64,000 bases of DNA from Idiomarina loihiensis (GTDB lineage Bacteria; Pseudomonadota; Gammaproteobacteria; Enterobacterales; Alteromonadaceae). A program made the position numbers and the translations under genes. This document shows, piece after piece, positions 16,646 to 26,070 of this stretch (the first letter of the stretch is position 1; each line of letters opens with the position of its first letter). The stretch lies in assembly GCF_024584785.1 (NCBI RefSeq), contig NZ_CP074112.1, positions 1,736,001 through 1,800,000 on the forward strand. Direction: 5' to 3'. The notes under the pieces were generated by a model. That model was not told the origin of the DNA and ran no database searches. It saw only the letters and a list, made by a program, of their open reading frames with translations.

Positions 16646-16938
16646 GTATAACATTTGTGTAGTGTGCTGGCACATGTCGTAATCGTTCGTTTAAATTGGT
16701 AACTCACCAAAAACAATACAAAAACCATCTAAAAAGTCGCCTTTTACTGTCAGCAAAGTAAGCACGCACACTTTGCTGTTCGACTACGCCTGGTAACACT
16801 ATTTTTGTTTAAATTATGTAATTGAAAATAGGGCATATTTATCCTACATGCAAGCTTTAAGTGTGCGACTTTGAGCCGTGAAGCGTGCCGATTGATCGAT
16901 TATGCTTAACTCACGATTATCAAAAATCATGGATGTTA
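16646..16938 (-). promoter_or_regulatory. Probable attI site and cassette promoter region
   Basis: Gene-free DNA between the first cassette boundary (GTATAAC at 16646-16652) and the divergent integrase. In integrons attI, the intI promoter and the cassette promoter Pc lie here. AT-rich tracts (ttttgtttaaattatgtaattg) could hold promoters, but I cannot place -35/-10 boxes with confidence. Confidence 0.5.
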
Positions 16939-17448
16939 ATGATGGCGAGCCCTTTTATTGAAAAACTTCGCGCTGATATGCGATTACGTGGCTATAGCTT
17001 AAAAACTGAGAAATCTTATTTAGGTTGGATACGGCAGTTTATCTATTTTCATAAAAAACGACATCCTATTGATATGGGAGCGGAAGAGGTGAAGGCCTTT
17101 TTAAGTTGGTTGGCGAATGAGCGCCATGTTGCTGTTAATACGCAAAAAGTTGCTCTAAATGCTTTGGTGTATCTTTATCACAAAGCGCTGAATCAAGAAC
17201 TAGGTGATCTTAATTTTAGCCTTGCTACTAAACAGCGTCAGTTGCCTGTAGTGCTCACACCTGAGGAAGTTCAGCGCATTTTAAACCAGCTTAGTGGTCG
17301 AAATAAGCTGATTATTGAACTCCTATACGGTAGTTGTTTAAGAGTAAGTGAGGCGCTTCGTTTGCGGGTTCAAGATATCAATTTTAGTCATTCTGCACTT
17401 ACGATTCGTGACGGTAAAGGCAAGAAAGATCGGCAACTTCATCGATAG
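16939..17448 (+). pseudogene. intI: Integron integrase IntI, C-terminally truncated
   Basis: 169 residues from the ATGATG start (MMASPFIEKLRADMRLRGYS). The SAM-like N-terminal domain and the first catalytic block ELLYGSCLRVSEALRLRVQDI (catalytic Arg of LR-x-SE) are present. The frame ends shortly after GKGKKDRQ; a normal IntI has about 320 residues, so the HxLRH box and the Tyr nucleophile are missing. The sequence after about 17433 is unrelated. Divergent orientation to the cassettes is as expected. Confidence 0.9.
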
Positions 17449-17534
17449 ATTTAGCTGACGCGCGTTCAATAATGATGCGCCGGTATACTGCTGTAAGGTG
17501 ATGGCTTGGGTCAAAACTCAGCTCCAGAAACGAC

Positions 17535-17565
17535 AAAAGCGGTATCCGATTAAGATACCGCTTTT
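17535..17565. terminator. Bidirectional hairpin terminator
   Basis: Perfect 12-bp stem AAAAGCGGTATC / GATACCGCTTTT with a 7-base loop. The A-run and T-run on either side suit termination in both directions. It sits between the broken integrase and the aminotransferase. Confidence 0.75.
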
Positions 17566-17585
17566 GCTGATGAAGCGCTAGCGCT

Positions 17586-17641
17586 TGAGGAACTTGCAGA
17601 CCCACCTCCGGACCCTGCTACGTAGCTGGGGCCGCAAGTCT
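17586..17641. repeat. 56-bp direct repeat, copy 1
   Basis: Identical to 18864-18919 (starts TGAGGAACTTGCAGACCC). The ends ACTTGC and GCAAGT are inverted, and the middle has the palindrome GCTACGTAGC. It overlaps the last codons and stop of the aminotransferase. A 14-bp palindrome AAGCGCTAGCGCTT (17573-17586) precedes it. Confidence 0.95.
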
Positions 17642-18838
17642 CTCTTTCAAAAACCGGGCAATCCTGCTGATTGCTTCATGTAGGTCATCAATTTTAGGTA
17701 AGAATACCATGCGGAAGTATTGGTTGCTGGCAAGGTTAAAGCCGCTACCTGGCACTACCAAGACTTTTTCTTGTTGCAGTAATTGCATGGCAAAGTCTTG
17801 ATCGTTTTCTATGGGATAAAGTTCAGGATCTAAATGTACGAATAAGTACATGGCTCCTTGAGGGCTATTTACCGAGACTCCAGGAATCGCATTAAGATGC
17901 TCGACCGCAAAATTGCGTTGTTCATATAATCGCCCTTCTGGCGCACATAAAGCCTCTATCGACTGGCTACCACCCAAAGCTGTTTGAACGGCAAGCTGCG
18001 CTGGAACATTGGCACACAGCCGCATACTTGAAAGTGTCTCTAGCGCATTAAAAATGTCACCGGCTTGATCTATCGCACCACTGATGATTAACCATCCAGA
18101 CCGAAACCCGGCTGCTCGATAAGCTTTTGATAAGCCATTAAAGGTAAAACAAAGCACTCGCGGGTTAAGTGCCGCTATCGAAACGTGCTCAGTTTCGTCA
18201 AATAATACTTTATCGTAAATCTCATCAGAGAACAGAAGTAACTGATGAGTTTCAGCAATGTCTGCGATGGCTGTTAGTAGAGCTTTACTGTAAACAGCAC
18301 CCGTTGGGTTATTCGGGTTAATCACCAAAATAGCACGTGTCTTTGCCGTAACCTTGCTAGCAATGTCTTTAACGTTTGGGGCCCATTGATTTGCAGGGTC
18401 GCATTGATAGTAGACCGGCTTGCCACCAGCTAAGGTTACTGCCGCAGACCAGAGCGGATAGTCTGGCGATGGAATGAGCACTTCATCATCTGGATTCACG
18501 ATAGCTTGAGTCACCAAACTGATGAGTTCAGAAACGCCATTCCCCATAAAGATATGCTCATGGGTCACCCCTTCAATGCCCTTACGTTGGGCCTCTTGCA
18601 TGACCGCTTTACGTGCCTGAAATAAGCCTTTGGAATGGCTGTATCCCTGTGCATGAAATAGATTTTCTGCAATGTCGCTAACAATTTCTTGGGGGGCGTA
18701 TAGCTCGTATGGCGCCAGATTACCAATGTTGAGACGAATAATCGGATGTCCTGCTTTTTCCAAACGTTCAGCTTCTTGCTGCACAGCTCCTCGAATATCG
18801 TAACGAATATTCTGCATTCTCGTTGCTGGAGTAACCAT
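17618..18838 (-). CDS. PLP-dependent class I/II aminotransferase, AlaA-like
   Basis: 406 residues from ATG at 18838 (MVTPATRMQNIRYDIRG). Family marks: RLNIGNLAPYELYAP, the NPNNPTGAVY segment, LLFSDEIYDKVLF (Asp that binds the pyridine N), and NGLSKAYRAAGFRSGWLI with the PLP Lys in LSKAYR. This is closest to the AlaA-type alanine/glutamate-pyruvate aminotransferases. The last residues (RLAAPAT) are encoded by the downstream 56-bp repeat, and the second copy lies just upstream of the gene, so the C-terminus may have been altered by the repeat. Confidence 0.85.
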   Translation of the reverse strand: MVTPATRMQNIRYDIRGAVQQEAERLEKAGHPIIRLNIGNLAPYELYAPQEIVSDIAENLFHAQGYSHSKGLFQARKAVMQEAQRKGIEGVTHEHIFMGNGVSELISLVTQAIVNPDDEVLIPSPDYPLWSAAVTLAGGKPVYYQCDPANQWAPNVKDIASKVTAKTRAILVINPNNPTGAVYSKALLTAIADIAETHQLLLFSDEIYDKVLFDETEHVSIAALNPRVLCFTFNGLSKAYRAAGFRSGWLIISGAIDQAGDIFNALETLSSMRLCANVPAQLAVQTALGGSQSIEALCAPEGRLYEQRNFAVEHLNAIPGVSVNSPQGAMYLFVHLDPELYPIENDQDFAMQLLQQEKVLVVPGSGFNLASNQYFRMVFLPKIDDLHEAISRIARFLKERLAAPAT

Positions 18839-18863
18839 GTATCTATCCTTGTTCAGAGTAAAG

Positions 18864-18919
18864 TGAGGAACTTGCAGACCCACCTCCGGACCCTGCTACG
18901 TAGCTGGGGCCGCAAGTCT
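18864..18919. repeat. 56-bp direct repeat, copy 2
   Basis: Exact copy of 17586-17641, just upstream of the aminotransferase start. The two copies in the same orientation bracket that gene. Confidence 0.95.
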
Positions 18920-18943
18920 TTCAACTAAGTTTTTCAACTCAAA

Positions 18944-20845
18944 CTAACGATGCAGCCACAACAAATCATTCACCTCACTTTCAGTAGGTGCGTACCCGCA
19001 AGGGGCGCTGAGTAGCAGCGCGCGCAGTTCATCAATTTTGAAGTTTTGGCAGGCGTCGTCCAGCGCGTCCAGCAACGCAGACATTTCATCCCAGGGTAAA
19101 TAAGCTTCTTGGGCTTGGCAGATGCGTGGGTGGGCGCAGTCGATGACATTGTCGCCGATCAGCAGTTCTTCGTAGAGTTTCTCGCCAGGGCGCAGGCCAC
19201 TAAAGGCTATCTCGATATCGCCATGGGGGTTACTCGAATCACGCACTTCAAGGCCGGATAAATGAATCATTTTACGAGCTAAATCGACTATTTTCACGGG
19301 ATCGCCCATATCCAACACAAACACCGAACCGGACGTTCCCATGGTACCAGCTTGGATCACTAGCTGAGCGGCTTCAGGGATGGTCATAAAGTAACGAGTG
19401 ATCTCTGGATGGGTGACGGTAACAGGGCCACCCTCGGCTATTTGCCGTTTAAATAGAGGTACTACGGAGCCAGAAGAACCTAACACGTTACCAAAGCGTA
19501 CCATGCAGAAGCGAGTCGCTACGTCAGAGCGTGACGCGAGCCCCTGCAAGACTAACTCTGACAAGCGTTTGGTGGTGCCCATCACATTGGTGGGGCGCAC
19601 CGCTTTATCTGTAGAAATCAGCACAAACTGTTCAACGCCTGAGGCAATCGCTGCTTCCGCAGTATGCCAGGTGCCGAACACGTTATTACGCACGCCTTCT
19701 ACCATGTTAAATTCAACCAGCGGTACATGTTTATAGGCCGCAGCATGGTAAACCGTTTGCACTTTAAAAGCGCGCATCACGGCTTCAACCCGGTTGCGGC
19801 GCTGCACCGTGCCTATCATCGGATAAATCGGTACTGATAAGCCCAAACGCGCGGACATCGCACGGAGTTCGTTATCGATGCTGTAAAGGCCGTACTCGCT
19901 AAGTTCGTAGAGTACTAACGCGGCTGGCTTTTGTTGCAAGATTTGACGACACAGCTCAGAACCAATCGAACCGCCGGCCCCCGTAACTAAAACCACTTTG
20001 CCACGAATGTGTTGCTGCATCAGCGCTGGCTCTGGGTCTACCGGGTCGCGGCCCAATAAATCTTCGATGTGAACATCTTGCAAGGCATCGATGGCTAAAT
20101 CGCCATTCACCATATCGGCCATACCGGGTACCGTTTGTACCAGTACGTTAAGCGATTCTAATGATTCTAAAATTTGTTTACGCACCGAACGTGGTGCAGA
20201 CGGCAGCGCCAGTAGAATGCGTTGTATGTGTGAGCAGCGCACTGCTTCAGAAACTTGAGAGGGATCGATAACAGGGATACCCAGAATCGTAGAGCGCTGC
20301 AGAGTTTTGTCATCGTCGACAAAAACTACCGGATGAAACTGCTCGCCATTGATTAGCGCTTGTGCCAACTGGCGTCCGGCCGAGCCAGCACCGTAAATCA
20401 TCACGCGTGTTTTACGACGGCTTACCATGCGATGATACATTTCGCGCATGGCCAACCGGCTACCACCTATCAGCAGTAAACTCACCAAGCCAAAATTAAC
20501 GATGGCATCGAACGGTAAACTGACACCCAACAGCTGCACCAAGGCATACAACCAGATGGTTGCTACCAGCACCCCGGCAAAAACCAAACCCAGAGCTCGG
20601 ATACTGACATACCGCACCACCGCACGATACAACCCTAACTTAGTAAATACCGCCAACGAGCCAACCGCTAAGCCTACGTATACCCCTGCCCACTGCCATA
20701 AATGGCCCGGCATATTCAGGTTAAACGACAAACAGTAAGCAATCACTAACGCCAGCAGTAGCGCCGCAGAATCAGCAACTAAGCTAATCACTCGTTTCAC
20801 AGAGCGTGGAAGTTGCAAAAGTTGACTAAGCAGGTTCACGTGCAA
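18944..20845 (-). CDS. Membrane NDP-sugar 4,6-dehydratase (WbpM/PglF/CapD family)
   Basis: 633 residues from TTG at 20845 (GTG at 20839 also possible). Four or five N-terminal membrane helices (residues 15-125), a first Rossmann motif GAGSAGRQLAQAL, then the catalytic SDR domain: TGAGGSIGSELCRQI, YHAAAYKHVPLVE, and STDKAVRPTNVMGTTKR with Met-x-x-x-Lys replacing the Tyr-Lys pair of ordinary SDRs. It makes UDP-4-keto-6-deoxy sugars for surface glycans in the inner membrane. Full length for the family. Confidence 0.9.
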   Translation of the reverse strand: MHVNLLSQLLQLPRSVKRVISLVADSAALLLALVIAYCLSFNLNMPGHLWQWAGVYVGLAVGSLAVFTKLGLYRAVVRYVSIRALGLVFAGVLVATIWLYALVQLLGVSLPFDAIVNFGLVSLLLIGGSRLAMREMYHRMVSRRKTRVMIYGAGSAGRQLAQALINGEQFHPVVFVDDDKTLQRSTILGIPVIDPSQVSEAVRCSHIQRILLALPSAPRSVRKQILESLESLNVLVQTVPGMADMVNGDLAIDALQDVHIEDLLGRDPVDPEPALMQQHIRGKVVLVTGAGGSIGSELCRQILQQKPAALVLYELSEYGLYSIDNELRAMSARLGLSVPIYPMIGTVQRRNRVEAVMRAFKVQTVYHAAAYKHVPLVEFNMVEGVRNNVFGTWHTAEAAIASGVEQFVLISTDKAVRPTNVMGTTKRLSELVLQGLASRSDVATRFCMVRFGNVLGSSGSVVPLFKRQIAEGGPVTVTHPEITRYFMTIPEAAQLVIQAGTMGTSGSVFVLDMGDPVKIVDLARKMIHLSGLEVRDSSNPHGDIEIAFSGLRPGEKLYEELLIGDNVIDCAHPRICQAQEAYLPWDEMSALLDALDDACQNFKIDELRALLLSAPCGYAPTESEVNDLLWLHR

Positions 20846-21185
20846 TACATCCTAATTGTGCAGAAAGGTAGCTCCAACACCATAGGCAATCCGCTGCCTT
20901 GGTAGGTAAAACATTGGCGCAAGTATAGCTTTGTTAACGGGGTGTTACAAGGATTTGCAAAGTAAGAAAGGAGTTTGGGGCCAGTTGGGAAACCAAGACA
21001 AAATACCGCCCATTACTTGATAGCGTGAGACAGAACGACACTAGTGACACCAATCTTGGTCAATACGTGATTCCAAAAACTCTCATCCATATATCACAAA
21101 TTGACCTAATGGTGACACATTCGGTTAGTTTTGCATTAGCAATTATAGATAAGCATCCCCAGTCTATTAATTAACTCTCGTATAT
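20846..21185. other. Intergenic stretch, nothing recognised
   Basis: 340 bp upstream of the dehydratase and downstream of the 21186-22250 gene. It presumably holds the dehydratase promoter. I see no convincing ORF, tRNA, long repeat or strong hairpin. Confidence 0.6.
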
Positions 21186-22250
21186 TTAATATGATGTTTT
21201 AGGTTCAGATATAGTCCTGCATTCAAAATTTAAAGATTCGTGAGCTCTGTTTGTGTCAATCACTATTCTTCTCTTGTTTTCAGCCTCTTTAAAATCTCGA
21301 TACTTTGAGGGACGAAACGTTGCTATCGACACAATATCATTGAATTTAATGGATATACGATAACGATTTAATACTGAGCGATCTGATTCATAGTTAGTAG
21401 ACATCAAAGGGGCATTAGATTCTTGATTCTGGAATATTCGAAGCACTTCTTGATAACTAGTGGTTCGCTCAAAACATAAATCATCCTTATCACGATACCC
21501 TGAATAAATTGGGACAATTGATATTTCCGAGTGATCGTGCGAGGCTATGGGTGGATTTAAATAAAGCGGTATACATACATAACATCTACGACTCGTTAAC
21601 GTAACCAGAAAAACCGAGTGTTCGTGTCGTCTCGGGTCAAAGAAATGTGAAATCAACTCACTATCTGTACTTTCTACATAAAGCTTTAATTTCAGGTCGT
21701 TTTTTAGCTGCAAAGTATCTAATCCAAACTTATTAGCAACATGATTAAGTAACCGGTTGAAACTCAGCAAGTTTATTATAAATACAATGAACTGAAACGA
21801 CCATGAACTAATTAACTCAAGGGCATTTAAGTCGATAACTTTAAAACTTCCCAAATACAATTTCGTCACCTGAGTTTGACTTAGATACTTCTCTATTATT
21901 CTTTCTGTTAGACATTTCTGTAAGCAATATGCGTTAAACACCGCCGCTATCACAAAAGCTGAAAGTGTTGACATTGCCGCAATGACTACAAAATTGAAAA
22001 CACTTTGGGACATCGACGGATAAACTAACTCTGTTGCGTCATACAGCAGGCTAGATTTCGACGTTATGCTCCAAAATAAAATGAACAATGAAGCTGACAG
22101 AATATGTATCCAAGTACCATGCAAAACCGCTTTATAGACTAAATGATGGCCCTGATGCCTAGATACTTGGTATTTTGTACCAAGATAGTTGGAAAGAAAA
22201 ATATACCCCGAAATTGTCAGGCTAAGAATAACAACTAGCGTTCCGTGCAC
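21186..22250 (-). CDS. Unknown multi-pass membrane protein
   Basis: 354 residues. Membrane segments near 5-22, 45-63, 82-108 and 150-170 are followed by a soluble C-terminal half rich in charged residues with no known motif. It lies 52 bp after a 64-residue gene, on the same strand as an SDH-type serine protease gene further upstream; the three could form an operon. I do not recognise the family. Confidence 0.6.
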   Translation of the reverse strand: MHGTLVVILSLTISGYIFLSNYLGTKYQVSRHQGHHLVYKAVLHGTWIHILSASLFILFWSITSKSSLLYDATELVYPSMSQSVFNFVVIAAMSTLSAFVIAAVFNAYCLQKCLTERIIEKYLSQTQVTKLYLGSFKVIDLNALELISSWSFQFIVFIINLLSFNRLLNHVANKFGLDTLQLKNDLKLKLYVESTDSELISHFFDPRRHEHSVFLVTLTSRRCYVCIPLYLNPPIASHDHSEISIVPIYSGYRDKDDLCFERTTSYQEVLRIFQNQESNAPLMSTNYESDRSVLNRYRISIKFNDIVSIATFRPSKYRDFKEAENKRRIVIDTNRAHESLNFECRTISEPKTSY

Positions 22251-22302
22251 AACAAACCTCCTACCAACTCACATTTTAAGCGAACCGTATAACTTTTCGC
22301 GG

Positions 22303-22497
22303 CTATTTGTCCGCTGCAATTTCATCCATCAAGGTCCGACTGCTCTTCAATGAGTCGACATTAAGTTCAATTCGATTACTTTTGTTGATAAAATACATAC
22401 TGTTATTCTCATCTGAGCGCCTAGAGTCCTTGGGCAATTCAACTTTAACGAGCCCCCAAAGAAAACTAACTGATGATGCATGATCAGAACCTTTCAT
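22303..22497 (-). CDS. Small hypothetical protein
   Basis: 64 residues, hydrophilic after a short hydrophobic start (SSVSFLWGLVKVELP), with no recognised domain. The upstream sequence CAAGGGAGAG gives a reasonable ribosome site. It lies between the SDH protease and the membrane protein on the same strand. Confidence 0.5.
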   Translation of the reverse strand: MKGSDHASSVSFLWGLVKVELPKDSRRSDENNSMYFINKSNRIELNVDSLKSSRTLMDEIAADK

Positions 22498-22624
22498 AGA
22501 ACTCTCCCTTGAAATAATCCACCTTTGACGAACAGATTAGACAAGTATAGTTGACAATGCAATATGCCTTTTTGTAACAAACCAATGTGACTGTAGGCTG
22601 TTGCTAAAAACGAGTAGGTCCAAC

Positions 22625-23575
22625 TCACTTTCGTTCTTTTACGTTTATTTGATTATCAATACCACCTACGTGCCACAAGTAACTTTTCTTCACAATGTGT
22701 AGCCAAATTGCCAAAGTGTTGTATACACGAAAAACTTCGTTAGCAAACTTATATTCGTTAGACTCTCTCTTAATTATAGACTCACCGAGGAGCGCAGTAC
22801 ATTCGTCGATATCGATTACAAACCCATGATCTTTGTAATGACTAACAAAATGGTTCGCCAATGATTGAGCATTTTGATCTTTGGGTAAGGACTTTCCTGC
22901 AAGTAACCGTTCGGCGTACTGAGCTGCAGATTCCGATACACGCTCAAAATACCCTACATCTTTTAAATTCAGCGTTTTAGCTAAATATGACGCAAACATT
23001 TCCGAGCTTTCCGGATAGTCTCGTGAAATTTCAGCAAACTTTAGTAAAGCGTTTGAAAGACCTAAAGCTGGGTATCCATTTATCTGAGGGTCAATAGGCC
23101 CTAGTTCGCTCATCAATCCCATATGGATTTCATCTGCTCCTAGCGAAACTAGAGTAGCTGCTGACTTTGCTTTTCGTGGCACTGCTACAACGAAATTATC
23201 ATGACTTAAGCTTTTACAAGTCTTGCTGATCAAATATGCTGGCTCTATCTTCCCTCCACTCGAATGAACAATTAGCAAAATATCTTTTTCCTCACCGGCC
23301 TGACGAGCAACTTCATAAAGTTTGTTAGCATGAAAGCTGTCAATTGGATCATACTCGTCAAACAAAAATAAAATCACGTATTTTTCTAGTTTATATTCTG
23401 TTACTAAGGATTCTAAATGCTCTTTAATTAACTGAGTTACCTGCTCAAGGCCACATGCTTCTAACGCCTTAAAAATATCGTCATTATTATTGAAGTTAAA
23501 ATTCTCCTGGGATTTATTTTGTTGTTCTTCGGATACTCTCGATACATCAGATACAGCTTTTGTTTTCTTGGCCAC
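22625..23575 (-). CDS. SDH-type (SppA/ClpP-fold) serine protease homologue
   Basis: 316 residues from GTG at 23575, chosen for AAGGAGA 5 bases upstream; a longer frame to 23620 lacks such a site. After a variable N-terminus come LLIVHSSGGKIEPAYLISKTCKSL, with the candidate nucleophile Ser before Gly-Gly, and AVPRKAKSAATLVSLGADEIHMG, whose Ser/Lys are the other conserved site, then SELGPIDPQ. These are the marks of the serine dehydrogenase proteinase (SDH_sah) family. Cytoplasmic, substrate unknown. First gene of a possible three-gene unit. Confidence 0.75.
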   Translation of the reverse strand: MAKKTKAVSDVSRVSEEQQNKSQENFNFNNNDDIFKALEACGLEQVTQLIKEHLESLVTEYKLEKYVILFLFDEYDPIDSFHANKLYEVARQAGEEKDILLIVHSSGGKIEPAYLISKTCKSLSHDNFVVAVPRKAKSAATLVSLGADEIHMGLMSELGPIDPQINGYPALGLSNALLKFAEISRDYPESSEMFASYLAKTLNLKDVGYFERVSESAAQYAERLLAGKSLPKDQNAQSLANHFVSHYKDHGFVIDIDECTALLGESIIKRESNEYKFANEVFRVYNTLAIWLHIVKKSYLWHVGGIDNQINVKERK

Positions 23576-23862
23576 GTATAGTCTCCTTATATTGTATGCT
23601 GTTGATGAGTACGATAACAATCTTATCCAAACGCAACATTGCGCCTTGAACGATTTATTTCTTAAACAATCGAGTTGGTCATCATAAAACTATCAGTGGC
23701 CATGCTGACGTCGTAAAAATCGAGCTGTCTATGTTCGTTTGTGTTTGAACGCTATGAACAACTGTAACCTATCGGCAAAAATACACAGGTTACGAGCCAT
23801 AAGTCACCTAGCTAGTTAAGACTAAAACATATTGATAAACTTGAATGTCTGCAAGAAGAGGC

Positions 23863-24561
23863 CTATGTATGGTTGCTACTATTATGCCGTCCCCCCTTAT
23901 AGTTCCTATTAAACACATTAATAAATTGTAATGCGATGGTAAGCGCAACTAACAACGGCATAATCGACAATAAAAGGACCTCATATGGTTTGAGATTCTT
24001 GTCTGCTTTTAAATTCAAGGCAACGAAAACGAGCCGATTGTGGAGAGCTATATCGTTAGTAACACGGTTTTGGTGGCTTTGTAACTCAAGTAGGTATAGA
24101 TTATCCATATCAATTCCATCTAGTTTTATGTAACCGAGATTATTAACAAAGCTCGCAATTATAATTTTCTTAGCTGCGTTAACCCAACTACAAGCGACTT
24201 TATACTGTTGTTCTACTTCATCAAAATTGAGAGGGACAAGGTCACTTTTTACAGCGCTACGACAAGATTTTATTTCCATCCCCTTTAAGCTTCGCATGAC
24301 GTTATCTCGTTGAAATAAAATCTCTAATGTTTGGTTGTTAAAGTTTTGCTCAGAGCGAAATTGCCGAACCTCAGTTGCGACTAATATTATACTCAGCGAT
24401 GCCAATCCAAGAACCATGTAGTCAAACATGGCCACTGTTGAATCTTGTAACTTACGGTTACGACGAGTTATTACAAAACAAACTGATACGGTGATGGAAA
24501 AGGCTAATATCAACGATAATAGTAAAATATTTTGACTCACCCCATACAACAACAATTCCAC
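23863..24561 (-). CDS. Unknown three-helix membrane protein
   Basis: 232 residues with helices at about 8-32, 44-63 and a C-terminal one (LLSIMPLLVALTIALQFINVF). The roughly 140-residue loop between the second and third helices carries two or three Cys. No family recognised. It stands alone between the SDH gene and a lipoprotein terminator. Confidence 0.55.
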   Translation of the reverse strand: MELLLYGVSQNILLLSLILAFSITVSVCFVITRRNRKLQDSTVAMFDYMVLGLASLSIILVATEVRQFRSEQNFNNQTLEILFQRDNVMRSLKGMEIKSCRSAVKSDLVPLNFDEVEQQYKVACSWVNAAKKIIIASFVNNLGYIKLDGIDMDNLYLLELQSHQNRVTNDIALHNRLVFVALNLKADKNLKPYEVLLLSIMPLLVALTIALQFINVFNRNYKGGRHNSSNHT

Positions 24562-24636
24562 TTTTTAAAAGTCCTTTATTAGCATTACAGCTCGCAACAA
24601 CTCTGACTACAACCTAACGGAAAAAGAATCAAAGAA

Positions 24637-24668
24637 CAGGCACTGAAGCACTTAAGCTTCAGTGCCTG
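24637..24668 (-). terminator. Rho-independent terminator of the lipoprotein gene
   Basis: Perfect 13-bp stem CAGGCACTGAAGC / GCTTCAGTGCCTG with a 6-base loop, 10 bp after the lipoprotein stop, followed on the minus strand by T-rich sequence. Confidence 0.8.
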
Positions 24669-24678
24669 CCCCCAAAGC

Positions 24679-25002
24679 CTATTTTTTCAAGCAGAGAAAG
24701 CCGCCGCCTTCAATTGTAGTACCGTTGAAATCTTTTGCGCGTGGGTGATAGCCGGCTGCATAGTAACCTGCACCTAAGGTGCTGCAAACTTCCTGACCCT
24801 GAGTTTCTAAATTCGCTGGAACCGGCCCAAAGGCTGATAGATCATCCCAAACTCGAGCGCTAGGATTTTCAGCATCAGCAACAATCTGGGGCGGTGTAGC
24901 ACCCGGCGCTTTACCAATGTTCGGACCTGTTGTCATACATCCACTGACAAACAGAGAAACCACTGCGAAAACAACAGCTTTTTTTACATTTAATAATGAC
25001 AT
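24679..25002 (-). CDS. Small secreted lipoprotein
   Basis: 107 residues from ATG at 25002, with AAGGAGAA upstream. The signal peptide AVVFAVVSLFVSGC ends in a lipobox (VSGC). The mature protein has two further Cys (EVCSTLG and GFLCLKK) that could pair. Function unknown; it has its own terminator, so it is monocistronic. Confidence 0.75.
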   Translation of the reverse strand: MSLLNVKKAVVFAVVSLFVSGCMTTGPNIGKAPGATPPQIVADAENPSARVWDDLSAFGPVPANLETQGQEVCSTLGAGYYAAGYHPRAKDFNGTTIEGGGFLCLKK

Positions 25003-25239
25003 ATTCAGGTTCTCCTTAACTGACCTCATCTGATAATAGCGCAGATTTCGACATTTTCTAGTAGCTTGCGATGTTTTTTCTGCGCCAAGAATAAAACGCC
25101 AAAAATCTATGGAGCAGCAACAGATCATGTTGATTATCCAAGGCAGCGTTCCAATTAATAAGAGCATCCTTCTGTTGCAATGGCAACAAAAAAAGAACAC
25201 TATTTATCCACAATCATTTAATATGCAAAAGGTAGTCCG

Positions 25240-25971
25240 TTGTCACAATTTATTGTTGTTCTCGCGTACCCTCGAACGGGGTCGTCTTTGTGTATGCAAA
25301 CATTGAAGCTGTTAGGTGCTCATGTGGCTGGTGAAGCAAAACGACCCGACCTAGATATTGACGGAAATCCCAAAGGTTACTACGAAGATATGCGGGTACT
25401 TGGCAAAGGCTTGAACGCCCAAATTATAAATGAATATCAAGCTATTAAAGCCCATAATATCGCTTTTAAATTATCATACGCCCCCCTTCACCCGAACCAC
25501 AAACGAACGACTCCTGAACAACAAGTTGCATTTTTAAAGCAACTCAGCCCGAGATTTATCTTAACCGTTCGAGAACCCTTAGAATCAATCATGTCAGTTC
25601 AACGATGGTCCGATTCTACTTGTCCTAAAGAACAATTTATTCGTATTACCCAAAAATTAAAGAAATACAAAGAAAATATAGAGACCATATTAAAGGTTCT
25701 TCACGACAATCACTGGCTGAATCCAAACAACTGTCTAGTCCAGAATTATCATGATGCGATTCAGAATCCGACAGCTTATGTTGAACGCTTGGCTGATTTT
25801 GCTGGCCTAGCACCAAGTCATGAGCAAATAGCATCAGCGAGGGCGAATATTGACCCAGCCCTTTTTCGCTATAAAGCCAAAACATTACCCGCAAATGTTG
25901 TGGATTGGGACAGTAAAATTGGCGCTAGTGCAACCTATGAACGCTTGATACAGCCTTTACTCATTAGATAA
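25240..25971 (+). CDS. Sulfotransferase family protein
   Basis: 243 residues from TTG at 25240, with AAAGG 8 bases upstream (the nearby ATG is out of frame). AYPRTGSSLCMQTLKLLGAHV is the PAPS 5'-phosphosulfate loop, and VREPLESIMSVQRW is the 3'-phosphate-binding segment. It would transfer sulfate from PAPS to an unknown acceptor. It precedes the first tail-collar triplet on the same strand, and PAPS synthesis genes lie at 59.8-63 kb. Confidence 0.8.
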   Translation: MSQFIVVLAYPRTGSSLCMQTLKLLGAHVAGEAKRPDLDIDGNPKGYYEDMRVLGKGLNAQIINEYQAIKAHNIAFKLSYAPLHPNHKRTTPEQQVAFLKQLSPRFILTVREPLESIMSVQRWSDSTCPKEQFIRITQKLKKYKENIETILKVLHDNHWLNPNNCLVQNYHDAIQNPTAYVERLADFAGLAPSHEQIASARANIDPALFRYKAKTLPANVVDWDSKIGASATYERLIQPLLIR

Positions 25972-26070
25972 CAACACCGAATCGCGTTATGTGTTTTGCG
26001 GTTTTCTCATTTTTGCTCTATACAAATGTACGTGCATTAAATATGAACAAAAAATGAGGACGAAAAACCA

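Noticed and set aside
17399-17605. Minus-strand ORF overlapping the broken integrase
   Set aside because: It runs through the intI 3' end, a terminator hairpin and the 56-bp repeat; no recognisable domain.
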